Of a DNA stretch of 64,000 nt, positions 52,883 to 61,124 are shown piece by piece. The stretch is from JANNBN01 sp963763885 (GTDB taxonomy: Bacteria > Actinomycetota > Acidimicrobiia > Acidimicrobiales > JANYDT01). The notes under the pieces were generated by a model that made no database searches, was not told the DNA's origin, and was given only the letters and a program-made list of their open reading frames with translations. Every line of letters begins with the position of its first letter. Positions within the stretch are counted from its first letter, which is position 1. A program made the translations under genes and the position numbers. The DNA lies in NCBI GenBank assembly GCA_963763885.1, contig CAVXQD010000001.1, positions 682,001-746,000 on the forward strand, given 5' to 3'.

Positions 52883-53961
52883 CAACTCGCTCCCGAACGT
52901 GTTGTCGGAGGTGCGGTCACCACCGGAACTGTTGTCGCGACAGTCGTAATCGGTGCAGGCATCGTGGTCGTTGGGGCTGGTGTTGGCGGAATCGTGGGCG
53001 CGACGGTCACCGTGGTCGGCGGCAAGTTCGCCTGAATCGTTGGCGCAGCGGTCGGTGCAACTGTTCCAGGTGCGGTGTTCGGTGCTGCAGTCGTGACAGC
53101 CAGTCCATTCGGCAAGCTGGGTGCCGGAGTAGCTGGAAGCACAGTGGCCGGGATTGGTGCAACGCTGCCCGGAGTAACGCCCGAATTTGGAACCGACGTT
53201 GGCGAAGAGTCTGCGTCAGGCAAGTTCGTCGCTGGCGGTTTGGTGGCAGGCAAATTCGTCGTCGCTGACTGCGCCGGGTTGCCGGTGTTGCCGGTGCTAG
53301 CCACTGAAGACTGGTTCCCGGCACCACTGGCGCTCTTTGTCGATGGCGGGGGAGTAGTCGGGGCCACCGGTACTCCGGCAGCTTTGCCCGCAACCGCTTT
53401 GACAACGAGTTTGGAAGTCGGAGGGGTCGTGGTCGCCGCCATATTCGTCGACGCCGGCCGCGTCGGTTGCGTTCGGATCGGTTGCGTTGAGGAGGGAACG
53501 GCTGTCGCGGCGCTTGCTGCCTCGCCGCTAACTGCTGTCTGCGCAGTCAACGGGGGAGTAGTGGCGGCCGGCACTGGTTCGCCAGCCACCGTCTCCCCGA
53601 CTCGTTCGTCGCCAAAGTCCACGATCGCGACGTCGTCGAACGACACTCCCGTCGGAGTCGTTTCGACGGCGGGATTTAGGGTTGCGCTTTCCGCTGTCGT
53701 GCCAGCATCAACGGTCTCAGTCGTGGTTCCGCTGTCACCGGCGGACGCCGGGATCACCAGCGCAAGCTGCTCCGGAGGCGTTTGGCTTTCAGCTGGGTTG
53801 TTAGCTGCACCAGTTACGGGCGGGCTGGCCATCGCCATTGCGAAGGTCATACCTACAGTGGAAGCCACCGACGCGGTTCCAACCACAAGCCGTGCCCGGC
53901 GAGCCGGGTGGCGTCGTCGAGGGCGCGGCGTGAGCTTCCGGTCTTGCTTCCGGGATGCCAT
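52882..53961 (-). CDS. Pro/Thr-rich exported protein, possible flavinylation substrate
   Basis: A 359-residue protein. The N-terminus is very basic with an Arg pair (PRRRHPARRARLVV), then a hydrophobic segment (VGTASVASTVGMTFAMAMA), so it is exported or anchored; the Arg pair is a weak Tat-like feature. Residues 55-350 are low-complexity Thr/Pro/Ala, as in wall-spanning linkers. The last residues are TTRSGAS. S/T-G-A-S/T is the core of the motif that ApbE modifies in NqrC and RnfG, but the usual upstream Asp is absent. It shares an operon with apbE and the heme protein. No FMN-binding domain is seen, so the link is inference. Confidence 0.7.
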   Translation of the reverse strand: MASRKQDRKLTPRPRRRHPARRARLVVGTASVASTVGMTFAMAMASPPVTGAANNPAESQTPPEQLALVIPASAGDSGTTTETVDAGTTAESATLNPAVETTPTGVSFDDVAIVDFGDERVGETVAGEPVPAATTPPLTAQTAVSGEAASAATAVPSSTQPIRTQPTRPASTNMAATTTPPTSKLVVKAVAGKAAGVPVAPTTPPPSTKSASGAGNQSSVASTGNTGNPAQSATTNLPATKPPATNLPDADSSPTSVPNSGVTPGSVAPIPATVLPATPAPSLPNGLAVTTAAPNTAPGTVAPTAAPTIQANLPPTTVTVAPTIPPTPAPTTTMPAPITTVATTVPVVTAPPTTRSGAS

Positions 53962-54068
53962 CGATTCAGCCTGAAGGGGAGAGCCGCTACTGGCAGCATC
54001 GGGTCAGGTGTCGTGGCCGTGAACCAAATGTCAACTTCGGCACGCGCGTTCAGTGCTAAGCCGGTCAG

Positions 54069-54818
54069 ATGTCCCGAATCAATGATGCTGCCGCGTACTC
54101 CGCCCTGATCGCCCCGGTGATTGATCGGACCGCCATATCCGTGCACAACGCGGTGGAGAAGGAGCGTGTCACTGCGTTGCGGGGCGACAACAGGTTCGCC
54201 CCCGGTGCACTTGCGTTGTTTGCTGGAATGCTCCTTGGAGGCACGATCTCACAACACGAATTCAGCGAGTTGATGCGCTACCAACACTTCGGCTCCAGCG
54301 ACGCCTTCCTTGCTGGCCTTGCGGATCGCGGCGCAATCACTATGGGCGCAGACGGTTCCATCACAGCCACCGATGCCGGCGGTGCGGTAGCTGAACAGTT
54401 GGTACGCATACAAGCTGAAACCATCGCAACAGTCTGGGCACCGAAGCGCACCACCTTGCCCGAACTGGCACAGCTGATCTTGAAGTCACGAGCAGCAGCC
54501 GTTGGAGACCCCATGTCCACACTGTCACAGTTGACCAGCCGGGCCTGGCTACCGCCGGAACCCAACGATGCAGCCCTGATTTGGGACGCCGCTGTTGTGT
54601 TGCGGATGCACCGTTCAGATGCACATGCGCTGGCGTGGGCCGAGCGGGGTCACACCGCCCAGGCGATGAAAACGATGCCACCTTCGGGGGAACGCACCGC
54701 CATCGAACAACGTACCAACGAGCTTGCAGCTACCCCGTGGGAACCTCTCCAACCCGACGAGCGACTGCAACTACTCGCTGGCCTCGGAGCGTTGCCCGGT
54801 CTCGGCTCGCCAATCTGA
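54069..54818 (+). CDS. Conserved hypothetical protein
   Basis: A 249-residue, soluble, mostly helical protein. The stretch of residues 40-105 (FSELMRYQHFGSSDAFLAGLADRGAITMGADGSITATDAG) looks like a winged helix of the MarR type. The C-terminal part may bind a small molecule, but no motif is recognised. It faces the ferredoxin gene at 54846 and diverges from the exported protein gene. Confidence 0.6.
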   Translation: MSRINDAAAYSALIAPVIDRTAISVHNAVEKERVTALRGDNRFAPGALALFAGMLLGGTISQHEFSELMRYQHFGSSDAFLAGLADRGAITMGADGSITATDAGGAVAEQLVRIQAETIATVWAPKRTTLPELAQLILKSRAAAVGDPMSTLSQLTSRAWLPPEPNDAALIWDAAVVLRMHRSDAHALAWAERGHTAQAMKTMPPSGERTAIEQRTNELAATPWEPLQPDERLQLLAGLGALPGLGSPI

Positions 54819-54845
54819 GACCAGGGGCGGTGGCATGGAGAAACT

Positions 54846-55076
54846 TCACGCGTCGATAAAGATGCACTCTCCGGGGCATTCCTCGGCAGCTTCGAGCACC
54901 GCCTCTAGCGCATGTCCCGGAATCGGTGCAAGCGAGGCTGCCCCGCCCGGAACGGTTGCAATCTGCGCTCCAATACGGACGTAAGACAGACCGCCGACCA
55001 TTGCAAATATCTCGGGACAAATCTCGGTGCACAGTGCGTCACCCGTGCACAGGTCTTGATCAACCCAAACGTTCAT
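54846..55076 (-). CDS. Small ferredoxin, paralogue of the gene at 1887
   Basis: A 76-residue ferredoxin. The Cys pattern is C-x5-C-x3-CP (CTGDALCTEICP) and CPGEC near the end, so it has one more potential ligand than the first copy and fits a [4Fe-4S] or [3Fe-4S] centre. The N-terminus MNVWVDQDLCTGD and the end EECPGECIFIDA are nearly the same as in the other copy. ATG 55076 is preferred over 55088. The region upstream of it carries the CCAACGTTGG motif array. Confidence 0.85.
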   Translation of the reverse strand: MNVWVDQDLCTGDALCTEICPEIFAMVGGLSYVRIGAQIATVPGGAASLAPIPGHALEAVLEAAEECPGECIFIDA

Positions 55077-55218
55077 TTCGGACCTCATTCGGTAAAGAGA
55101 CAGATGCTCACCCTGTCCGACACCACCACAAACCTGCGCTAAGCCAATCCTAGGAATCGCCTAAGGAGCCGCACTGGCCAAGCAGGCACCGTCGTCATCA
55201 GGCAGGTACGCGGACAGA

Positions 55219-55247
55219 GCCTGTTTCGTCACAGTGACGAAACAGGC
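55219..55247. promoter_or_regulatory. 29-bp perfect palindrome
   Basis: Arms 55219-55232 (GCCTGTTTCGTCAC) and 55234-55247 are exact reverse complements around a single A. A one-base centre is more typical of a DNA operator than of an RNA hairpin, although a stem with opened pairs could also form. There is no T-run on either side. Confidence 0.6.
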
Positions 55248-55292
55248 CTCACCGAGGGGAACCAGAGAAATAGCGAGTTACCGTCCCGACAT

Positions 55293-55464
55293 CCAACGTT
55301 TGGGATTTCGCTGACAACGCTGCCAGCAACCAGCGTTCCGAAAATGAGCGATTCTGTCGGAAACCCACGTTGGAGCGAAGTTCCGTTCGGATGTCGGCAA
55401 CCAACGTCGGCAACCAACGTTGGTCGAGACATGCATTCCTTGACCGCAAGCGAACCAACATTGG
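55293..55464. repeat. Second array of CCAACGTTGG-type palindromes
   Basis: CCAACGTTGG is exact at 55414-55423. Copies with one change are CCCACGTTGG (55364-55373), CCAACGTCGG (55401-55410) and CCAACATTGG (55455-55464). CCAACGTTTGG is at 55293-55303, and weak matches lie at 55314-55323 and 55330-55339. The array is 217-388 bases upstream of the ferredoxin start. The motif is the same as at 1643-1754. Confidence 0.65.
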
Positions 55465-55661
55465 TTATTGCACGCGGATCCCGGAGATCAAGCCACTTCT
55501 CGATCCATCGCCGATAATGCTAGTTATGTCAAGTAACAGAGGTTCTCGGCTGGACGGGACTTCACGGGCTATTTCATCACGTGACAGATGGGCGAGGCTT
55601 GAGTCAAGCTTGACCTGCGGCTTTACCTTCGCAAGTCGCGCTACCCGACGCCGACTCCAGC

Positions 55662-57239
55662 ATGATCACCCTCAAGACTCGGCTCGGCGTTACCGAAGAT
55701 AGCCCCGTGCAACGCCGCCGCAAATGGAGACCCAGGTTTGTCCTGGCCGGAACCATGGCAATTTCTCTGGCGATTTGGCTCTCGTTGTCTGCTTTTGCCG
55801 TTGCTACAGGGCGATCTGCCCCTGGTTTCGAAGTCTTGCTGGCCTGCACTGCAGTGCTCCTGACGCTCGCAGTTGCTGCGATTCAGATCCGCACCGGCGA
55901 GACGTTGAGCGCAACGCTCAACCAGGCACGAACAGACGACCTCACTGGTCTGGGTAATCGTCGGATGCTCACCGAGACGCTGAGCAAGCGAGTTGGCGGG
56001 GGTGTTGCGCTACCCACTGCGCTCCTCGTGATGGACCTCGACCGGTTTAAAGAGGTCAACGACTCGCTTGGCCACGAGATGGGCGACGAGTTGTTGAAGC
56101 AAATGCGGCCTCGCTTAGAAGGTGTGTTGTCCGGCGAGCAGGTTGCTTGCCGCCTCGGTGGCGACGAGTTTGCCGTTGTAATGGATCTATCCAGTCACGC
56201 GACGGCGGATGCGATGATCACCGCGGCTAACGAGGTTGCCGAAGCGATCCGCCGAGCGATGCAGAGCCCGTTCGTTCTCGGCCAGACCGACATATTCATT
56301 GACGCGTCACTTGGGGTTGCGGTCTCCCCTACCCACACCGTCAACGCAGACGGACTCCTTCGACTTGCAGACGTTGCGATGTACGAGGCGAAACGCAACC
56401 GCTACGGCGTCAGCGTATACCGCCCAGGTTTGGAGAACGTCAACAACCACCGGCTCGCAATCGCTTCAGATCTTCGAACCGCACTTCGCCACGGCCAGGA
56501 GATCCAGACCTACTTCCAGCCAAAGATGGATCTTCGTAGCGGAACCCTCGTCGGCGTAGAAGCGCTGGTGCGCTGGTATCACCCAACTCGAGGTGTCATT
56601 CCGCCCGATGAGTTTGTGCACATCGCCGAGGACACCGGACAGTCGGCTTTACTCACTGCGACCGTTCTTGAACGAGCGTTAGCGCAAGCATCGGAGTGGA
56701 AGGCCGACGGCATCGAACTTCCGATCGCAGTCAACCTGTACGGCTCAGATCTGCGGTCCGGCGCGATTGTGGATCGGATCTCCGACGTGTTGGAACGGCA
56801 CGTATTGCCTGCACACCTACTACAGGTGGAGATCACCGAGGCTTCGTTGGTGTCTGACCCCGCTGGCGCCCGGCGCATTCTGAACCAGTTACACGGTTTG
56901 GGTGTCCGAGTTGCGTTGGACGACTACGGCACCGGCTACTCCTCTCTTGCCTATCTTCGAGAGTTCCCGATTGACGAACTGAAACTGGACAAGACGTTTG
57001 CGATGGGCATGCTTCGCGACCAAACGAGTTGGATCATTGTGCGGTCCACCATCGAGCTTGCCCACGCGTTGGACATGACCATCGTTGCGGAGGGCGTCGA
57101 AGACGAAGTTGTCTGCGAGGAGTTGCTGACGTTGGGCTGCGACATCGGCCAGGGTTACTACTGGTCACGGCCCCTTGCCGCGACCGAGTTGAACCGCTGG
57201 ATGCGAGAGCATCGTGTGCTCTCCACGTATCGCTACTAG
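55662..57239 (+). CDS. GGDEF-EAL cyclic-di-GMP protein
   Basis: A 525-residue protein with two membrane helices (residues about 28-72), a GGDEF domain (LTGLGNRR at about 93, RLGGDEFAVV near 165) and an EAL domain (VEALVRWYHP near 299, LDDYGTGYSSLAYL near 405, EGVE near 490). All main residues of both domains are present, so it may make or break c-di-GMP. It has no separate sensor domain. ATG 55662 is the start. A c-di-GMP role in actinobacteria fits development or surface growth. Confidence 0.9.
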   Translation: MITLKTRLGVTEDSPVQRRRKWRPRFVLAGTMAISLAIWLSLSAFAVATGRSAPGFEVLLACTAVLLTLAVAAIQIRTGETLSATLNQARTDDLTGLGNRRMLTETLSKRVGGGVALPTALLVMDLDRFKEVNDSLGHEMGDELLKQMRPRLEGVLSGEQVACRLGGDEFAVVMDLSSHATADAMITAANEVAEAIRRAMQSPFVLGQTDIFIDASLGVAVSPTHTVNADGLLRLADVAMYEAKRNRYGVSVYRPGLENVNNHRLAIASDLRTALRHGQEIQTYFQPKMDLRSGTLVGVEALVRWYHPTRGVIPPDEFVHIAEDTGQSALLTATVLERALAQASEWKADGIELPIAVNLYGSDLRSGAIVDRISDVLERHVLPAHLLQVEITEASLVSDPAGARRILNQLHGLGVRVALDDYGTGYSSLAYLREFPIDELKLDKTFAMGMLRDQTSWIIVRSTIELAHALDMTIVAEGVEDEVVCEELLTLGCDIGQGYYWSRPLAATELNRWMREHRVLSTYRY

Positions 57240-57282
57240 CCGCAAACCCCGCAGTCGCGCCGGCAGACGGCAAGCGCGCGTA

Positions 57283-58332
57283 CTACTCCCCCGCTGCCGT
57301 CCATTGCTGTAAGCCAGCCAACGAACGCGCGTTGATGATCCGCTCTGGCTCTATACCAGTCTCGGCTGCGCGGTCGCAGCCGAAGGGTTGCCACTCCAAC
57401 TGACCCGGAGCGTGGGCATCTGAGTCGATTGCGAAATGACACCCCAGTTCGTGAGCACGTCGCATCAACGCGCGAGGCGGGTCCAGTCGCTCCGGCCGAC
57501 AGTTGATCTCTACGGCGGTTCCGTACTGTGCACATGCGAGAAAGACGAGGTCCCAATTGGCCGTAGATCCATTTCGACCACGCCCAACCACCTTGCGACC
57601 CGTGCAATGACCAAGGACGTTGACCTGCGGGTGGGTGACGGCGGCCAACAGGCGTTGTGTCATCTCGGGTTCGGGCATCGATAATCGAGAATGAACGCTT
57701 GCCACAACGACATCAAGTTCAGCCAGGCTGTCGGCGTCTGCATCCAACGAGCCATCTTCGTTGATGTCGACTTCCACACCAGTAAGCACACGTATGCCGT
57801 GTCGTTCAAGGATCTCGTCACGCAACACGGCGATGGAATCCAGTTGCCGGCGTAGGCGGGACTGGTCCAGTCCTCGCGCAACCGTAAGCCTTCCGCTGTG
57901 GTCCGTGACGGCCACGTACTCATGACCCAACTTGGCAGCTGCAGCAGCCATAGCCTGAATAGACGCGCCACCGTCCGACCAGTCTGTGTGCGTATGAAGG
58001 TCGCCCTTCAACGTTGAACGAACGGCTGCGCCTGCCTCGGTGATCCCAACGGCGGTTTCCACTTCCAGCGTCGCAATGTACGGGTCTGCCAAGCCCAAAA
58101 CCGCAGACCGGATCACAGCCGCCGTCTTGGCGCCGATGGCCGGAAGGAGATGCAAGGTGTCGGACTGCGCCCGAGCTAGCACGTCGGCATCGGACAACTC
58201 GGCGACAGTTTTGCGCGCCTTTGTGAACGCGCCGATGCGGTAGGGATCTGCGAGGCCGCGGTCCAGCAAGGACACCACACGGTCCAGCGCACAAAGGGCC
58301 CGCGCTTGAGCCGAGGTATCGACGTCATTCAC
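57283..58332 (-). CDS. PHP-domain phosphoesterase with N-terminal helix-hairpin-helix region
   Basis: A 349-residue protein. Residues 1-95 (RGLADPYRIGAFTKARKTVAEL, LLPAIGAKTAAVI) resemble the 8-kDa helix-hairpin-helix domain of family X DNA polymerases. The polymerase palm is missing, and a PHP domain follows directly: DLHTHTDWSDG (residue 112 on), VTDHSG, VEVDI, SVHS, GHCTG and DSDAHAP, all metal ligands. It may be a nuclease or phosphatase in repair. GTG 58332 is used because it sits 2 bases after the RNase D stop. Confidence 0.8.
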   Translation of the reverse strand: MNDVDTSAQARALCALDRVVSLLDRGLADPYRIGAFTKARKTVAELSDADVLARAQSDTLHLLPAIGAKTAAVIRSAVLGLADPYIATLEVETAVGITEAGAAVRSTLKGDLHTHTDWSDGGASIQAMAAAAAKLGHEYVAVTDHSGRLTVARGLDQSRLRRQLDSIAVLRDEILERHGIRVLTGVEVDINEDGSLDADADSLAELDVVVASVHSRLSMPEPEMTQRLLAAVTHPQVNVLGHCTGRKVVGRGRNGSTANWDLVFLACAQYGTAVEINCRPERLDPPRALMRRAHELGCHFAIDSDAHAPGQLEWQPFGCDRAAETGIEPERIINARSLAGLQQWTAAGE

Positions 58333-58334
58333 GT

Positions 58335-59621
58335 TCAACTCGTCGGGTTCTCCACAGGTTCGGCCTGTTCGGTCCAAGAGGCAAGCGGTGTGGCCACAAC
58401 AATTCCGATCGGTTGCTCCGACCGTGCTTCAAGGACCAGCGTGCCCGAGGGCTCGAATGCGAGTGCTGCGCCTCCACTCACCAACCGGCCGATGTTCTCG
58501 CCAAGGAGCGAAGACCGCCAACCCTCGTTGAGGCGGGCGCCTTCGTCTTTACGGAGGAACTGCACCAGGTCGCCGCGCGTTGCAAGGATGGACTGGTCGA
58601 TGCGCGCATCCTGTGCCAACTGGCCGATCCATGCGGAAATGAGTGTCAGAGCCGGCCGCAACCGGCGGTCGAAATCCTCGGTTTCGGGCAGCAGCAATTC
58701 TGCCGGGTCCATGCCTTTTGCATGTTCCACCACCGAAAGGATCTCATTGGCGATTGATGCCTTGGCTGCGCGCCCGTCAACCCCACGGATACCGGCCAAC
58801 GCAGCAGCGCTGGTTGGCTTGGCCTGAGAAATTGCCACGACAGCAAGATCTGCCATCACAAACCGCACGGGTCTGTCTTCGGTTTGTGCGCGCCGTTCTC
58901 GCCATGCGCAGAGTTCTTGCGCAATGAGCCGGTCGTGGCCGCGCAAGACACGACCATCTTTCAAACGCCACCACGCACGGCGCGGATCTTGTTGACCTCT
59001 TGGACGGAGTCGCATCAACTCTGTTTCGGCTTCAACCCACCCGCTTCGACCAACCGGATCAAGTTCGCCTATGAGCCTGTCCCGCAGTTCAAGCAAATGC
59101 GTGACGTCAGAGGCCGCATAGGCGCACTGCGCTGCAGTGAGCGGGCGAACCGTCCAGTCAGTGAGCCGGTCTCCCTTGGACAAACGAACCCCAAGGACGC
59201 GTTCGACCAGATTGACCAGAGACGGAGTGGAGAAACCGAGAAACCCTGCCGCCAACTGAGTGTCGAACATTTTCGCGGGGATTGCTCCGCATGCCAGTTC
59301 CAGAACTTCGAGATCCTGGTCAGCAGCGTGGAAGACCGCCAGGCAATCCGACGTAAACAGACGAGCCAAACCGGTGATTGGAACTGCGAACGGATCAATG
59401 AGCGCTGTGCGGCCGCCGACACAAATTTGAACGAGCGCGAGGTTTGGATAGTACGAGCGTTCTCGGAGGAATTCGGTGTCGATGGCGTAAGCCTCGTGTT
59501 GCAACACGAAGTCCACGTACTCGTGCAAAGAAGCAGCGTCAGCGATCCACTCGAACGCAGAGTCAGACGCTGCTACTGCGGGTGCGGATCGACCTCGGCC
59601 TTGGCCGCGTAGCTGGCTCAC
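58335..59621 (-). CDS. rnd: Ribonuclease D
   Basis: A 428-residue 3'-5' exoribonuclease involved in tRNA 3' maturation and RNA decay. Exo motifs: IDTEFLRERSYYP (Asp, Glu), HAADQDLEVL (Asp) and YAASDVTHLLEL (Tyr-x3-Asp). An HRDC-like helical domain follows (about 210-290). The start overlaps the rhodanese stop by 4 bp, and the PHP gene follows at once, so the three may be co-transcribed. Confidence 0.88.
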   Translation of the reverse strand: MSQLRGQGRGRSAPAVAASDSAFEWIADAASLHEYVDFVLQHEAYAIDTEFLRERSYYPNLALVQICVGGRTALIDPFAVPITGLARLFTSDCLAVFHAADQDLEVLELACGAIPAKMFDTQLAAGFLGFSTPSLVNLVERVLGVRLSKGDRLTDWTVRPLTAAQCAYAASDVTHLLELRDRLIGELDPVGRSGWVEAETELMRLRPRGQQDPRRAWWRLKDGRVLRGHDRLIAQELCAWRERRAQTEDRPVRFVMADLAVVAISQAKPTSAAALAGIRGVDGRAAKASIANEILSVVEHAKGMDPAELLLPETEDFDRRLRPALTLISAWIGQLAQDARIDQSILATRGDLVQFLRKDEGARLNEGWRSSLLGENIGRLVSGGAALAFEPSGTLVLEARSEQPIGIVVATPLASWTEQAEPVENPTS

Positions 59622-59959
59622 GAAATGTCCGCGCTACCGGAGACCACCGGAAGGCCACGCTGCAACCACTCATTGGAACCGCCCACCACATTTATTGCAT
59701 CGATGCCATGGGTACGAAGGAACGCTGCTGCGCGGTTTGACCGACCACCTGCGGCACAGATGACGTACAACGGTTCAGCGCCCGCAAACTCCACGATGGC
59801 GTCAAGTTGGTCTGGCACGCTCATAAGCGGGATGAGCTGCGCTTGTGCAACGCGGAACTCTGCGTACTCGTCTGGTTCTCGGACATCGATAAGCCGGGCA
59901 CCACCGTCCAGCGCAGCCATGAGCGCGTCGATATCGACCTGCGGCGGCATCTGATTCAT
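59618..59959 (-). CDS. Rhodanese-domain protein
   Basis: A 113-residue single rhodanese domain. RLIDVREPDEYAEF is the entry motif and the active-site Cys is in YVICAAGGRSNRAA. Such proteins transfer sulfur to an acceptor. ATG 59959 is the start, and the 3' end overlaps the RNase D start by 4 bp. Confidence 0.88.
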   Translation of the reverse strand: MNQMPPQVDIDALMAALDGGARLIDVREPDEYAEFRVAQAQLIPLMSVPDQLDAIVEFAGAEPLYVICAAGGRSNRAAAFLRTHGIDAINVVGGSNEWLQRGLPVVSGSADIS

Positions 59960-59992
59960 GGCGGCGTACCCTAGCCGCAGTGCCTTGCTCTC

Positions 59993-60616
59993 TCAGCGTT
60001 TCGCTGCCTGCCGACGTTCTTTGAGCTGTGAAGCCGTGTCGAGGTCTGCGATCGACTCCTGGTTGGCCACGGCAATGGGTATCCACCGGACCCTTCGCAA
60101 AACCGCCGACGGTGCACGTTCTCCCGCTTCGAACGCCCCCCTCAGGGCAGACGCAGCGCTTGCTCGCCAGGCGCTGTGCGTCACATACGGATACCCCTCC
60201 AGCACAGGTATCGCTGCAACGGCGTCTGGGTGCGCGTCGAGGGTACGCACCATCGATTGCACCTCAAAGGGATCAACGTCTGGATGATCGCAGCCGAGCA
60301 CAACGACAACATCATGTTGAGTTCGTTCAAGCGCTGTGACCAGGCCACCGAGTGGACCTTCTCCAGGCCAATTGTCTGCCACGAAACGCCATCCCTGCTC
60401 TCGCAGCGCTTCACGATTTCCCCCGACCGCAAACGCGTCGCAGGCACCCGCAAGGATTGCCGCTATCAGCACTCGAGCACCGATGGGATCACCGTCGAGA
60501 TCGACGTCGAGCAACGCTTTATCTGCACCCATACGAGTGCTTCCGCCGCCGGCCAACATCGCAACGCTGAACGGCGAAGGGTCCGGAAAGAGTGGTTGTT
60601 TGGGTTCGTGGTTCAT
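59993..60616 (-). CDS. mobA: Molybdenum cofactor guanylyltransferase-like protein (MobA)
   Basis: A 207-residue nucleotidyltransferase. The signature LAGGGSTRMGADKALL is at residues 20-35, and GPLGGL and LGCDHPDVDPF follow. MobA joins GMP to molybdopterin; related enzymes use CTP for other pathways. ATG 60616 is preferred; ATG 60634 is an alternative. No other molybdenum genes are adjacent. Confidence 0.78.
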   Translation of the reverse strand: MNHEPKQPLFPDPSPFSVAMLAGGGSTRMGADKALLDVDLDGDPIGARVLIAAILAGACDAFAVGGNREALREQGWRFVADNWPGEGPLGGLVTALERTQHDVVVVLGCDHPDVDPFEVQSMVRTLDAHPDAVAAIPVLEGYPYVTHSAWRASAASALRGAFEAGERAPSAVLRRVRWIPIAVANQESIADLDTASQLKERRQAAKR

Positions 60617-60678
60617 GTGGCTGAGCTGGAACATCAATCCAACGGTGAGACGTGGTTTAGCACGCCGCAACGTGCCCT

Positions 60679-61044
60679 TCAGCTCGTACAGAACACCTCA
60701 TACGCTGCCTCGTCCATGAGTCCCTCCAGGTCTGCGACCGTGACCCCGCTCACCTTGAACAACCATGCGTCCGTCTCGGGATGCGCGTTGAGCTGCGCCG
60801 GGTCATCCACGGGCAGCGAATTGGTTTCCATGACCTCTCCTGCAACAGGCGAATAAATGTCGGACACGCTCTTAGTGCTCTCCACGGTTGCAACCGATTC
60901 GGCTTTAGTAACAGCCCTACCAACGTCGGGAAGTTCCACGTAGACAATGTCACCTAGTTGGTCCTGCGCGTAGTTGGTGATCCCCACGGTGGCGATGCCG
61001 CCGTCAATCTGGATCCATTCGTGGTCAGTGGTGTAGCGCTTCAT
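60679..61044 (-). CDS. gcvH: Glycine cleavage system H protein
   Basis: A 121-residue lipoyl carrier that shuttles the aminomethyl group in glycine cleavage. The lipoyl Lys is in ESTKSVSDIYSP, near residue 59. AGGAGT precedes ATG 61044 on the minus strand. It follows gcvT with a 65-bp gap that includes a tandem repeat. Confidence 0.94.
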   Translation of the reverse strand: MKRYTTDHEWIQIDGGIATVGITNYAQDQLGDIVYVELPDVGRAVTKAESVATVESTKSVSDIYSPVAGEVMETNSLPVDDPAQLNAHPETDAWLFKVSGVTVADLEGLMDEAAYEVFCTS

Positions 61045-61076
61045 TGGAGACTCCTGGCGATCATCGATTGTCATCT

Positions 61077-61124
61077 GCGGTAGTTAGCGGCGGTAGTTAG
61101 CGGCGGTAGTTAGCGGCGGTAGTT
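61077..61124. repeat. 13-bp tandem repeat across the gcvT stop codon
   Basis: GCGGTAGTTAGCG is repeated at 61077, 61090 and 61103, with a partial fourth copy from 61116. On the minus strand the gcvT end NYRR-stop is coded inside the repeat, and since 13 is not a multiple of three the TAA recurs in all frames. The pattern is the same as at prcA (7654-7717) with a different unit. Confidence 0.95.

Larger units (their letters stand above)
55077..55661. other. Divergent spacer upstream of the second ferredoxin
   Basis: A 585-base region between the ferredoxin and the GGDEF-EAL gene. It contains the 29-bp palindrome at 55219-55247 and the motif array at 55293-55464. No gene is supported. Confidence 0.6.

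Noticed and set aside
53075..53974. A 299-codon plus-strand Gly/Val/Ala-rich frame
   Set aside because: It is the shadow of the Pro/Thr-rich exported protein, which has a signal segment and a TGATG overlap with apbE.
55293..55464. Possible mobile-element ends in the palindrome arrays
   Set aside because: No transposase, target duplication or long terminal inverted repeat is present; the copies are short and irregularly spaced.
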